64,000 bases of DNA from Acanthaster planci (taxonomy: Eukaryota; Echinodermata; Asteroidea; Valvatida; Acanthasteridae). Each line of letters opens with the position of its first letter. The first letter of the stretch is position 1. Under the pieces are notes generated by a model. It searched no databases. It had not been told where the DNA came from and worked only from the letters and a program-made list of their open reading frames with translations. The stretch is from assembly GCF_001949145.1 (NCBI RefSeq), contig NW_019091431.1:550998-614997 (forward strand), written 5' to 3'. Position numbers and translations under genes: made by a program. Below are positions 11,684 to 23,889 of the stretch, in pieces.

Positions 11684-14665
11684 TTATCCCTGGGACTGAA
11701 AGTTAGGAGTGGCACTAATTTTGAACTGGTCTGGAAACCACAAGAAGAAACCCAAGAAGCCCGAATGAGACTTGGGTGCGTCCGGTGGAAGGTCAAACAT
11801 GAAGCGTTGCATGATGGCGGCAAAGAACAGGAACAACTCGGTGCGGGCTAATGTTTCTCCCAGGCACATCCGACAACCTTGAAAACAAAATGATTTCAAT
11901 GTTTGGTCACGTTATGAAGGTGAGGGTTGCGGAGTTTGGAGCATTTTTAAGGAAATAATGACAGGAACTATCGAAAAGTGCACCAAGGCAAAGCAAATCC
12001 TCGATAGTTTTTCGTCAAAACTGTTGTCCGAATCAAAGAAAATGAGGTGAAAACAAATTGAACACTGCACACAATAAGGTAGAAATTCTGCCTGTCACTG
12101 ATGGGAATTATATAGGATTACTGCAGATACTTGAGCACGAGAAAACTTCCCACACATACCCGTGCCAAACGGCAGAAACCCGGGCGGCTGAACCACCGTC
12201 TTGCCATCTTCGGAGAGGAATCTTTCTGGGTTGAAGATGTCTGGTTCCCTCCAGATTCTGGGATCGATGTTCAGACAGGCGATGGGAGTCATCAGTTCAG
12301 TTCCCTTGGGGATGTGATAGCCAGCTAACTCCAGGGGTGCCGTAGTACGGTGCAGCAGGCTCAAGGGTACAGGATGAGAAAGTCGCAAGACCTCGTTAAC
12401 CGTGGCTTGGGTGTAGGGCAGGCGAGGCCGATCCGATAGCTCCGGGGCCTGATCTGCGCCGATAGCCGTCAGTATCTCGCTACGGACCTAAAAAGAAAAC
12501 TGTTGACTCTAGACTAAAACGATGAAACATTGCGTTCTTTCTTGAAACGTGCGCATTCCTGTCGCATGTAGAGAGACACCGTGAACACTGGCAGAGAGGC
12601 CGGAGTGATGGATGAAATATGTAAACGGGGTTCATTCCAGGTCACAGTAGTTGTGAATTTTCATAATGAATACTCTGCTTCGTCCGATGGTCTGACTATT
12701 CGAAATGACGATATTTCCAAACAATTCTAAGATCCAGCTTCCATATAGCTTCCCCTCAAGCTTAATGAAACCCTGTTCTTATTTGTACGCCTTGTGGGCC
12801 AGGTTTGTTTTTGAAAAATTTAAACTTATTAAAATAATGTGTATCATTGACATAAAAGGAAGTTCTACGACAGACAACAGGCTTCTCAATATTGCTCAAT
12901 TTTACGGTAGGAAAAAGGAGTTGCAAAAGAAATGAGAGAAATTACAAAATTGTTACCTTTTGCTGAATTTTGGGGTACAGCGCCATATGCCACAGGGCAA
13001 ACTGAAGAACTGAGGACGTAGTGTCTGCCCCTGCTGCAAACATGTCCATCAAAGTCCGAAAAATCCTGTCGCCACCGAACGAGAAGATAGAATCTTTGTT
13101 AGAAGTCTCCTGAATCAATTTGTCGGTAAGATCACGGTGGTGACTCGGGTCAAATGTTTCTTTGTGATGAGTCACGAGGTCGTTTATAATCTGCCGGTAG
13201 GTCAGTTCTCCTTCTCGGAATTCTTTGAAGCGGGGAGCGAGGAAGAGGAGTGGTATCTCCCGGGTGATGCTCAGCCCTGAGATGTGAGAGACAGCCTGCA
13301 GGCCGGAGACTAGCTGATGCAGCTCCGAGGATGTATAGTCGAACCTTCGGCCGAAACAGAAGGTACAGATGATGTTAGCCACAGCCATTTGGATCTGGTT
13401 TCTAGGGTCGAAGAAGGTTCCTTTGCCTGTCTGTTCCAAGGCTCGGCAAAGGTGACGGGCTTCCTCCATGATCATTTTTTCCGAACCTTTTTTCCCCAGA
13501 CCAAAGTCTCGCAGAGCTCGAAGAATGAGGCGGCGAAGAGGTTTGACGTCACTGCCACTGCAGCTTACTATTGAGCCTAGTGGGAGTAAATTTGAACAAC
13601 ATTGTGCGAAACCGAGATAGGGGTGTGTACAATGAAGGACAGGTAAAGAAAACGACAGGCAAACAGTTGGTCACCTAAATGGTGGAATACTTCAATTTTA
13701 CAACACAAGGGGTAAAGATCACGCAAGGCATGGCGGGAACCAACTATCGTATTTACCCCTGGTGAACGAGGTTGGGTCAAGTCCATTTTCAGGTCTATGC
13801 TGATTGATTCTAAGATGGGTAGCACCTATAGTGCGTACCGTGCTAGTCTTGGTTCCAAGACCTTCCAATAGTTTATTCCGTGACACGAACGGAATAAATA
13901 TAGCACCCTCTGTAGTTTGATTTAATCCATTTCGGCAAAGACTAGCTTCGCGCGTACGTGTACGAGAGAATTTCCAAGCACTGATAAGGCACCGTTCCAT
14001 ATGCACGTCAACACGTCGCAAACGTAACGTACACGTGTGTTATGTTAATGGAGTCGACTTTGTGTCCGTGAAAGTGAAACGCATGAATGTGCTGCGTACG
14101 CAACGCACCCAAAAATGTACGTATATGGAAAGGCGTCTTTACGCGTGAAGAATGCGCACACGCGTAAACATACACATCCATGAGAACATTTTAATCTTAA
14201 CCTTTTATGCTGCTCTCGTTCAGCAGGACGTTATTTCGTTATATTTACGCACAGATCGGGATAAACGATAAGGAACATTAAGAATCTGGACAACTTGAAG
14301 GATTTACCAGACATCTCAATCCAATCTAGTATGTGCGTGTCCCTTGCACAGGTTGCCTCAGCTGTCTTGCCGTAGACCTCTCGCACCAGATCCGGATCGG
14401 TGATGACCACCGTTAGTCGTGGACCGATCCGAAGGCTGAAGATCTTACCGTGCTTCTTACTCATCTCGAGAAGGGATCGGCCCGGGTTGGCTCCTAGACC
14501 AAGGTTAGCTCTTAGGACGGGTAAGCCCCAGGGACCTGGGGGTAGGTTAGAGCAGAAGAACCGCTCCAAGGTCCATTTGATGAAAAATACGGCCAGTGTA
14601 AAGGCTAGGAATACACGGATACTCGGTAGGTAGGAGAGAAGCCAGAGAAGGGTTTGATAAGCCAT
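11684..14665 (-). CDS. cytochrome P450, clan 2 (CYP1/2/17-like), 499 aa, four exons
   Basis: Minus-strand exons are 14665-14308, 13576-12957, 12487-12160 and 11877-11684, with intron phases 1, 0 and 1, all GT-AG. Together they give an uninterrupted 499-residue microsomal P450. An N-terminal membrane anchor is followed by the hinge PPGPWGLP (42-49). The I-helix oxygen-binding motif AGADTTS is at 301-307, the K-helix ExxR is E358-R361, and PERF is at 413-416. The heme loop FGTGCRMCLG (433-442) has C440 as the thiolate ligand. All catalytic landmarks are present. It should catalyse NADPH-P450 reductase-dependent monooxygenation on the ER; the substrate is unknown. The ATG at 14665 was preferred over an upstream frame extension because it aligns with the paralogue (MAYQTLL against MTYQTLL) and lies 64 bp from a TATA box. 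It is transcribed away from the paralogue at 19735-22339; exon 1 matches at 64 of 119 positions by hand count. Confidence 0.93.
14026..14136. repeat. dispersed CpG-rich repeat, copy 1 (intron 1 of the minus-strand P450)
   Basis: About 110 bp, beginning AACGTACACGTGTGTTATGT and running through GTGTCCGTGAAAGTGAAACG, recurs in the same orientation at about 46503-46612. Differences are few in the first 60 bp and grow to the right. It is probably a piece of an interspersed element; the full limits are not visible. Confidence 0.7.
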
Positions 14666-14728
14666 CTTGCCTATACGGTTTGACAAAACGAAAGACACCA
14701 CAATGATCAGTGCCTGAGTTTCATTTCC

Positions 14729-14736
14729 CTTTTATA
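14729..14736 (-). promoter_or_regulatory. TATA box of the minus-strand P450
   Basis: TATAAAAG on the minus strand lies 64 bp upstream of the P450 start codon at 14665, the spacing expected for a short 5' UTR of about 35 nt. Confidence 0.6.
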
Positions 14737-17700
14737 CTGTCACAGGCCATTCAAAGTCGTCCATCGTGTCTTTTACAGGAATCATAGGTCAAAAATGTAT
14801 CTGTGATCTAGGACAAACGCGATCTCCAAACATTGTTACATGGTAAATATATAGAGAGTCCAGGGGTCTTCACGAAATAGTTTGAACGTGCTTAAAGACG
14901 CTATGTCGTAGGTTCGATGGAGATACCTTTTAACATTCCTGAAAAAGCATCTTCTAGAAACCCCAAAGCTGTTTAAATGGAAGCTATGCTGCTTTCGAAG
15001 AAGAAGTAATGGCTTAATCTATTCCTCGATTGATAACCAGTGGTAAGGTCAACTACACTGACCTCGTGAGGTAGCGTTTACGGGTATATTACAGTGCGAT
15101 GAGAACGCGTCTTTGAAAAAAAAAAGTACCCTGTGCAAAGGTGCATCGTTTGAATATGTGAAACAATCAATTTGGCCTACAACACTTCAGGATTCAGTGA
15201 AAGACGACACTGAAGAAAAGATGTGCTTCCCCTCGCATGATGGCTTTACTGTGTCAATAGCCTCAAAATTTACGTTTTGAGCAAAAAGACAACATCGGTC
15301 ACAAGGAACGAAAGAAGCTAGAGGGGTAAACAAGCTAGTTGTTTATGGCTTTACAGTAGACCACTTGATCGTCAGCAACGGTTACAAAGTCTAGTCGACG
15401 CTGACATTTTTAATTGCTGTCACGTTTTAGTGGCGGAGATAAGCGTGCAAGAGTTGCAGGTCTAGTCCAAACAAACGAGAACCGTGGTTGCCGAGGCTTC
15501 AATAACTGAAAAGTTTGTTGGCATGAACCGGTACCCATTGTTATCAAAGTCAATCAAATTGGTAGCCTCATTTCAAGTGACCCAAAGATCAAGCCATAAA
15601 CTTTGTCAAGTAACTGACTTCAATATTTGCCGACTTTATGGAGAGCAAGACTTAAGCTTCCTTATGTTGAATATTGCCATCGATATAGCATAACTGGCCG
15701 GCTGGAAATTATAGAAAACATGTGATTAAATAACCTATAACTGGCCAAAAGCCCTCAGTAGGCCTCACGGTGCAAGTCTCACCTTTTCATTTGAAACCAT
15801 CATGAGATACCAAAATGCAAGACCTTTTTCTTAATCCAGATTTACATCTGCAAAGGAAGTCCAATCATAACGATTTTATGTGCACTTTGTGACCTTATTT
15901 ATCTATTGGTGCATGACCTTCGAAATCAGTTATCTGCGATATTTGGAACCGTTTCAACTTGCGTTGAGGAAAACATCAATCCTGGTCATGCCGATATATG
16001 CTATCAATAAAGACAACAAAACGACTAATAATGACATGTTTACGGCAAAGACGGGCATTCTCATTAAAGGAACTCTAGCCTTATCATTCTCGCTACACTG
16101 TGCTCCAACAGGGTCTCATTTCACATGCAGTCGAACACTAAGAAGGTCACGTCAGAAGATTTATGCATGTAAAATCCGTCGGGAAAAACTATTTTATCCG
16201 TAACAAAAAGTTAAAATACAACAAAAATGGAACTGTAATTCTAATTCTAGTAAACAAAAGCTGATTTTAATCTATGAAACAATGAAGAAAAGTGCACAAC
16301 TGTCCAACCTATTCCGATTCTAAGTATTATGTCTAAAAGGTTTAAAAGTATTAACAAATCAATGAGCACCCAGAATTAACTTAAGACTTGTTATTCATAG
16401 GATCTTGAGCCCTAAACCAAGCTACTTTTCCAATCGCCCTTATCCCAGTTACTCAAGGTTGGAGTCCAACGTCTGATGTGCGTGAAGGTACTCGGCTTCT
16501 CTTGATCAAAATTATCTCTCCCAGACAGCCCCATTAAATGATGTAAAGACTGCAACACAAAGTCCAGACGATACCTGGTGGGATGGGCTCTTTGAAACAA
16601 GGACATAATCTCGGGGGGGGGGAGTTGGATATCCCTGGCACATTTTGACTGGGGAGATGGTCTATTCTCTATTGAACCATCTCACACTTTTCGTGGTGAG
16701 GAATAATGAAGGCGGATTATGAAGATTTTTTCGGACTTCCCAACAAACAAATTGTATTTATTACCACTCAGAAAAGGGAGAACAGTTTTTGAAAGCCATA
16801 AAGACGCTGTTTGACGTGTTTTCGCATGAGTGAATTAGATGTGTATCGTGAACAGAGCCCTTGATGTCATTGGGTGACAGCACCCCCCCCCTTTCGAATT
16901 TCTATGGCCGTAAAGTCATCCCCATTTAATCTCCCACCCTCTCCGATTCCCAGTATTGCTGTGAAGAATTCACGGGGTGGGATCTGCTGGCAGACTGTCC
17001 TTTAAAATATGATAGGGAGCCAGATTTTCAGGGTCTGAGCGTGCGGGTATAGCCTCACCCATGCACTTATAATGGAAGGAGTATACGCAACACACACAGC
17101 ACGACGCGTCAGTCCGTGCTTTAATACAGAAATTATATTCCACCTGACCTCATTATCCTTTTGACTTTGAGTTTAACGTTTACTACATCTCTCTCTCTTC
17201 TTTCTTCACTTTCATGATGGAGGAGAAGCTTAGAACCAGTCACGTGGCATGCTTTTGCCTCTGTTACATCGCCATTTGCAATCTAGATTGCGCATACAAC
17301 GGACGACATTACATCTTTCTTTTTTCCCCTCAAGAAAATATTTTCTTTTACAGAGTGGTGGGAAAGATCATCGCCGTAAGGGATTCTCTACGAAGTTTGT
17401 GGCTTTTGATAAAATTCAAGAGCATAAATTTAAGACTGTTTCGAGACACAACGCGGCAAAACGGTTCATCACCGATGCATTTTCACCAGACATGAAAAGA
17501 CACCTTTAGCTTATTCTGAATGAATGGAAGAGAATGACAGAAAACGTCAATTTATGCTATCAAATTTATTATCTAGGTGTTTTCCTACTTTTTAAGAATC
17601 ATGAAATGTTGGTAAGAGTTGAAATGGTTGCCTTAATTTCGAAACATTTCTGCACATTGCAAAACTGCATGGTATAAAGGTCAGTTATCTGCCGAGGATT

Positions 17701-18433
17701 CAAATCGTTTGGTGACGCACTGCATTATTAAGGCGAAGTTCAACGAACTTTACATAATCTTCCAGACGATGTAGCGTGTAACTCCGAGACGGATGCGGCA
17801 TTTTTTCCAAGGGAGGGGGCAGGTCTGTGAGATTGTTTTAAATGACTGATTGACATAGAGCATGAGAATTGCATTATTTTTAATTTAATGATTTCGTTAA
17901 CTTTGTCTTATCCCTCTGTGTTTGTTGGTTTGTTCCTTCCCCATTTTGAGCCGATGACGGATGGCAACGAACTTTGCCATCATTAACTTACATTCCAAAG
18001 AGGTTATCTTTATATTACCCCCAAAAGGGTAAAAAATAAACCTTTGACACTACTGGAAAGCATTCAGTAGAGCTTGCGTGTAACCACGATGAATGCATCT
18101 AGCCCACTTACTACTCCCTACTCATGTAATGGTTCTTTGCAAACGTCACTTAACTGCTTTCCTCCACTTTTCCAAATACGTTTTAGTCTACAGTCTCATC
18201 TGGCGCCACACTCAAATGCGCATTCCTGAACTTGACGCGCGGGTACATTCAACGAGTCGCAACCGTCTTTATCCGGTTCGTAAGTGACTTCGTCACAAAC
18301 GCGCCAGGCTCTCATTGAACAATCGCAGAAGTTGCGCGTTAATTTCCGGTTCCACGGTTCGATGTAAACGGTGATCAATGCATGTAACCCTATGTGCAGT
18401 GCACGTGTGCAGTGGGCGTGGTTTAAACTGAAG

Positions 18434-18441
18434 TGACGTCA
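18434..18441. promoter_or_regulatory. perfect cAMP-response-element palindrome
   Basis: TGACGTCA is the full consensus CREB/ATF site, embedded in AAGTGACGTCACACTT. It is 1.3 kb upstream of the plus-strand P450 ATG. Function is inferred from consensus only. Confidence 0.35.
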
Positions 18442-18733
18442 CACTTACGTATTGGATGGAGATCAATGGTTACAACACTCTACTTGTATGGTCAAAGGGG
18501 TATGCAACGCGCGCGTACCGCCTATCTGTGAGCGCCACCAGATTAACGACTTCTTCTAGACTGTATTCATAAACTGACCATCTTAAACTGAATAATGCGA
18601 AGTCAAACGTTTCATTTTGGGAACCTTACAGTAAAAGCAACACCGACAAAATCAACGTTCACACAAGTTCATGGCAGTTTTTGTTTAGAATTTTTCAGAA
18701 TTTGTGATAAATTATATCTATTGTTTTAAGCCA

Positions 18734-19075
18734 CATTCATAAATACCTTATTGGTATTTATTACTTCCATCCAACAACGTGCAACTTGACCGTATATTAA
18801 CATTTGATAATGCCTGCTGAGGTGTGATAATGCCGCTGCGTAAATCACGCGCTGGCCCCTGAATACAAGACAAGTTTAATCGATTCTGATAGGTCAAGAG
18901 TCTGTGTGCACGCGGCTCGCCACGCGCGCCAATTGGACAGATTGCCGAAAGAATATTCCATAAAATGAACGGGGTGCTCGGGAAAAAAGAAATTAAAATT
19001 CTAGTACAAAATCGCTGGAAATCCATCATATATTGACTTCTTTTGAATCTCTAATTTAAAAGGTATTTATGAATG
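18734..19075. mobile_element. MITE-like element with 16-bp perfect terminal inverted repeats
   Basis: CATTCATAAATACCTT at 18734-18749 is exactly the reverse complement of 19060-19075, giving a 342-bp unit. Just inside the left end is a small AAATACC...GGTATTT hairpin. The core is CpG-rich (ACGCGGCTCGCCACGCGCGC) in AT-rich surroundings and carries a 93-codon minus-strand open frame without recognised homology. No target-site duplication was found, so the class is open. Confidence 0.5.
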
Positions 19076-19643
19076 GTGATATGTACTTGGCTGGTAAGAC
19101 CGGCTCAGGAGACTGAACGCTGATAATGTCGTCGCTTGCGGCTCGGGCATTCATCGCGTCCATTCAACTGAACTGGTCTGAAACGCACGTTTAAGGTATA
19201 TATTTTTTCCTTGATTTTAAAAAAGCTGAAAATTAGGTTTGGAACCCAAAATAATAGGGCACCATCTCTTTTAACAGATTACTCTGAATATGAGAGAGTC
19301 AGGGAACAAAACTGTTATTAAATGGCTTCCTTGTGAACAAAGTCTATTCTGCTTGCCTGTACGCTATAGTCCTTGTGTAAAATAAACGCTACGGCAACTC
19401 ATGTGTCACACTTCAGTACTCTAAAACTTTAATGGGGTACATAGAAGTAAATGAACATTTTTATGCATATATTCTGGCGTCACTAACCAAATAATTCTTA
19501 TAAACGCTACAGCGATACTGGTTAATACCGATATATATTGCTTATCTTGTAGGAACCATTAACCCCTTCTGTATAAAAAGTTTGTTCAACCCAAGACATA
19601 ATGAACTTAGAATATAGATCAAGTATCGATGCCTCAACTTTGC

Positions 19644-19651
19644 GCATAAAA
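19644..19651 (+). promoter_or_regulatory. TATA-like box of the plus-strand P450
   Basis: CATAAAAA lies about 84 bp before the start codon at 19735. This variant TATA sequence is at a plausible distance; it is weaker than the box of the divergent paralogue. Confidence 0.35.
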
Positions 19652-19734
19652 AGAGAGTATTTCCACACGCTGCTTACTGCTGGGTACTGTTCTGTCACTT
19701 TGAAGCCTTATTTCCAACTGCAACCATCTTCAAC

Positions 19735-22339
19735 ATGACATACCAGACACTGTTGTCCCTGTTTTCGTTCTTACCGAGCTTTCGTCTTGCCTTGATCTTC
19801 GTTGTGGTGTTTCTCGCTGTTAATTTGATCCTTGAAAGGATAAGATTTCAAAACCTTCCGCCGGGGCCCTGGAGCTTGCCCCTACTGGGAGCGTACCTTC
19901 ATCTCGGGTCCGATCCAACAAGTTTCCTGCTCAAGAATAGGCAGAAGTACGGGAAAATCTTCAGTCTGTACCTGGGGTCACGTCTCACCGTTGTCATTAC
20001 CGATCCGGAACTGGCCCGAGAAGCCTATAGCAAGAAGGGGGAAATAACAGGGGCCCGAGATATTTCAACGTTGAACTGGCTTGATGTATCAGGTACAATA
20101 AATATTCCAAGTTATTCACTAAAGAATCTATTATACAGAATTTGCTAAAAGGAAACTCTGTATTGAACCAGCGCGGTATTCCAAGAGTTTATGTTGAAAC
20201 TTAAACGCGTTGGATGTCATTTTGAGAGCAGCAATCGTTCAGGCGGGGTCTACTCTGTCTAAGCGGCCGCATATTGTCTCCAAAACGTGCTTTGTTCTCC
20301 AGTGAAACTGCATTTTTGAAATACCGAACTGGTTCTTTCAAGAATGTGCTTTTGGAGACTATCCATTTTTGTCAATCATTTTCTCGAGCGAACAAAGCTA
20401 GTTCTTTCCTCAGAACAACCTTTCTAGAACATACAACCAGAAAAGGGCAAAAAGAGACACTGGACTTCTTGCCTGTCCTCTTGCCTGTAGTCAACTAGAA
20501 GTTTCAATCCAAAATGCGACTTTGTAAGAACGTAGCGAGTAGCTCTCAAGAAACAAACCTGTTCTTCATCTGAAGCCATAGCCCCTACACTTCTTCTGCA
20601 TTTCTGTTGATTTTATCTATCCTTCAGGCTCAGTGGTTTATATGAGCGGCAGCGATATTAAGCCACTACGACGCTTAGTTCAGCGATCGTTGCGCGACTT
20701 CGTCCTGGGCAAAAAGGGCGCAGAAACCATCATGGTGAAGGAAGCAGAGCACCTTTGTCACTTTCTGGAGGAAAGCATCGAGAAGAACAAGGTGTTGGAT
20801 CCAAGACTTGGCATCCAGAAGGCTTCTATTAACATCATGTATGCTTTCTGCTTTGGTCAACGGTTTGACTATGCTTCCCCAGAGATGAACAAAGTGGCGC
20901 TCGGCCTTTCAGCCGTCTCGCACATATCATGCGTAAGCATCACCCGCGAGATACCTTTCCTTTTCGTGGCACCAAGATTCAAGGACTTCCGCCGAGGAGG
21001 ACTGGCGTATCGACAAGCAATGCACAACATGGTGGCCCAGCACGTGGCCACCTTAGATTCCTGTCATTCACGTGACCTTACCGACAAGTTGATCCAAGCA
21101 ACCTCCAAAGACGACTCACAGTTTTCCTTTGGGTCAGATCGAATCTTCCGTACACTGATGGACTTGCTCGGAGCTGGTGCGGATACAACGTCAAGCACAC
21201 TACAGTTTGCCATCTGGAATATGGCTGCCAACCCTACCGTGCAGGAGAAGGCAAGTACTGAAAATGCAGGGTAGCCACTGAACCCAGAAAATATCTGATT
21301 TCGTTGTTTGTCTAAAACGACAGAGAGCTACATTCATTTTAAATTATCTGGTTTTATAATTAATCTGCGGGAAGTTAATGTTCAACATGATTTCCTTTCG
21401 CCATAGGGAATTTTAACTAAGCCTCCCTACAACAGCAAAGGAAATAATAAAATCACATGGACACAAATGAACTTGAAAATGTCACACTTTATTGCACTGC
21501 AGTTCGAGAAGATGCGCTTCCGCTGCGCGTAAATTCACACAGAGACGTGTTCAGACGTACAAACTAGGTTTATTTGTCCAGGTTCATAGTGAGATCCTTG
21601 AGGTTGTGGATAACGACAGGACACCAGAATGGGCTGATCGACACCGTCTACCGTACACCTGTGCCGTCATCAACGAGACACTACGCCACATGCATCCAGT
21701 TCCTCTTGGCCTTTTTCATCGAGCCACTCAAACCTTTGAGCTGGGCGGCTACACCATCCCTGAGGGCGCAGAGCTGTTAGCCCCGATAGCATGCATGAAC
21801 ATGGACCCGGAGGCCTGGCCAGATCCAGAGGAGTTCAAGCCTGAAAGGTTCCTCTCTCCGGACGGGAAGACAGTGGTTCTACCTGATAAATTCATGCCCT
21901 TTAGTACCGGTAGGTTTACAACATGAGACAAGCTAGGGGAAATGTTTAAAAGAAGTGAAAGTGTTTAAAGAAAAACTACTTAGATGGGATGGCAAGGGAC
22001 GGCAAACATCATGGGATTAAACGACAATGATTGGTTGTGAGTAAAGCTTAGACACGCCTCCTAAATATTCCACTTGTATGAATCTGTAACCTACCAACGA
22101 AATTGATCTGGACGATAACGTTGTTCACAAAGGGCCCAATTTCACTATCCAATACAGGATCCCGGATGTGCATTGGGGAAGGACTGGCCCGGATGGAAAT
22201 GTTCGTGTTCTTTACAACCATGATGCAACGCTTCACCTTCGACCTGCCATCGGAAGCTCTCCAATCTTGCGAACCGGAAACTGGATTCTTCTTCCGTTAC
22301 CCTTCTCAAATGCAGATTTGCGCTTCAAAGAACAGTTAG
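19735..22339 (+). CDS. cytochrome P450, clan 2, paralogue of the minus-strand gene, 496 aa, four exons
   Basis: Exons are 19735-20092, 20628-21250, 21582-21909 and 22158-22339, intron phases 1, 0 and 1. Exon lengths (358, 623, 328, 182) almost match the paralogue (358, 620, 328, 194). The product has a membrane anchor, the hinge PPGPWSLP, the I-helix AGADTTS (302-308), K-helix E359-R362, PERF (414-417) and the heme loop [10 protein letters not shown] with C441 as ligand. It is therefore a complete microsomal monooxygenase of unknown substrate. Intron 2 begins GCAAGT after AAG, a GC-AG intron, where the paralogue uses GT. The start ATG follows a TATA-like box and aligns with the paralogue's start. 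A clan-2 assignment is firm; the exact family needs phylogeny. Confidence 0.94.
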
Positions 22340-22585
22340 AATGGTATTTGACTGACGCCCTCAGCTGATTATACGCAAGAATATTTTAGAGTACACACAC
22401 AGCCACCCAAGTAGTTTAATGTAAAATGGCATTACTGGATGTAAACTTGGCAGCGTCTCAAAGCCTCTATCCTTCGACCTTCAAAGAGGGAAATTGTGTA
22501 TGAAGCATATCAGTCATGACAAATTAGTAAAATCACCAATCTGAGTTAGTAACTGTTTATAGAAATCGGACTTATATCGCTCTGT

Positions 22586-22591
22586 ATTAAA
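22586..22591 (+). terminator. possible poly(A) signal of the plus-strand P450
   Basis: ATTAAA, the commonest variant poly(A) hexamer, lies 247 bp after the stop codon. Confidence 0.3.
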
Positions 22592-23754
22592 AATTCTGCA
22601 CGAAATTGAAAAGCCCCCAAAGTTATAAATTCCACAAGTAAACATGAATTTCTTTTACAATTTCTTGTCAAGTATAGGATGGTATGCTTCTCCAGAGTAT
22701 CACTACTGAAACGTTTGAAATTCTTCAGCCTCGGTATTATCTACTGCCATTGTCGTTGACAAAAAGAAATAAGTAGAATATTGGTAAAGGAACGGCCATA
22801 TTATTTGCATAATTATTAAATAACAATACACACCTGGCTTAAAAGATTCGTTGCAATAGTACATGGAATGACGTTAAGGAGATAATTTTAAACCTCTCAT
22901 ATAGCTTCCTTTAGTTATCTTTTAACCAATCAGAAACGTCTTGCTTATATTGCTTTCTAATAAGTCACAAAAGTGAAATGACTTCTCACTAGCAATCCTA
23001 ATACCGTGGCAAGTTTCCTAAGTATAATTTTAGCTGGCTTACAAAATTAACGGATAGAACGACATACATGTGTTAAGAAATCTATACAACATATGAAAAA
23101 AAAACTAAAAAGTCCACATGTACATTCAAAGTATAGCGCTTATCCAACCAATCAATACACGCAGCCTAATGTTCGTTGAGGATATTAAAATAATAAAATG
23201 AGTAAAAAAGAAATACAAAGACCTTCGTTCATATGCTGATCTATAATCGGTTGAATCACTTCAGCAGAGGCAGAAAACAGATTTTAATAATCATACATGA
23301 GCATGGGTAGATAGTAGACTGGTTCCCGTCCCGTACGTAGTCTGCACTCTCCAGACATTTTACCGATGTCCTCCGAACGTAGGGACGAGAGCTGGTAATG
23401 AATTCGACAGAATTCTGCCGGGTGTACGATGCCCACTCAATGCACAAATCAAGCAGGAGCTGATAGCAATTTGCTTTATCTTCTGCGTTACTGAAAATAA
23501 CTTCATCAAAAATTGTTTAGTTATCTAGAACTTAATACAATAACCACTCATTTGAAATAAATTGCCGCAAAATTATTTATCGGTGATAATTATTGCAAAA
23601 TAAATATCACACTGTGATCACGTGAGGTTTCGTAAGGACAGATATTTGTGGGTTTATTGCATCTGTTTGAAACGTGTTTCATTCTAAAGCATTGATATTG
23701 GCCTGACAAAAAAATTCAACATCCAAATTGACACACGTTAAATCGCAGCTGGCT

Positions 23755-23809
23755 ACTGGTCCCTTTATAATAGGGACGGGGACCATATATAGAAGGGACG
23801 GGGACCAGT
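23755..23809. repeat. short GGGACGGGGACCA repeats with hairpin ends
   Basis: AGGGACGGGGACCA occurs twice (23772-23785 and 23794-23807). ACTGGTCCCT at the left is complementary to the right end AGGGAC...GACCAGT, so the 55-bp block can fold. Confidence 0.6.
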
Positions 23810-23889
23810 CCAATAGTAAAGCAAAAGTGCGCCCCCATGTTTCTCCTGCGCCATACTACAGGGAGCTTTTCAAATTGATCGTTTGCATT

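Larger units (their letters stand above)
14740..19640. other. 5-kb divergent intergenic region between the two P450 genes
   Basis: No coding sequence is recognised. It contains G/C homopolymer runs (about 16612-16622 and 16884-16892), a perfect CRE palindrome at 18434-18441, CpG-rich patches around 18180-18400 and 18840-18950, and a terminal-inverted-repeat element at 18734-19075. As the shared upstream region of two divergent P450s it is the natural place for regulatory sites. Confidence 0.5.

Noticed and set aside
14666-14701. 12-codon N-terminal extension of the minus-strand P450
   Set aside because: It would need a non-ATG start and is absent from the paralogue, whose start aligns with 14665.
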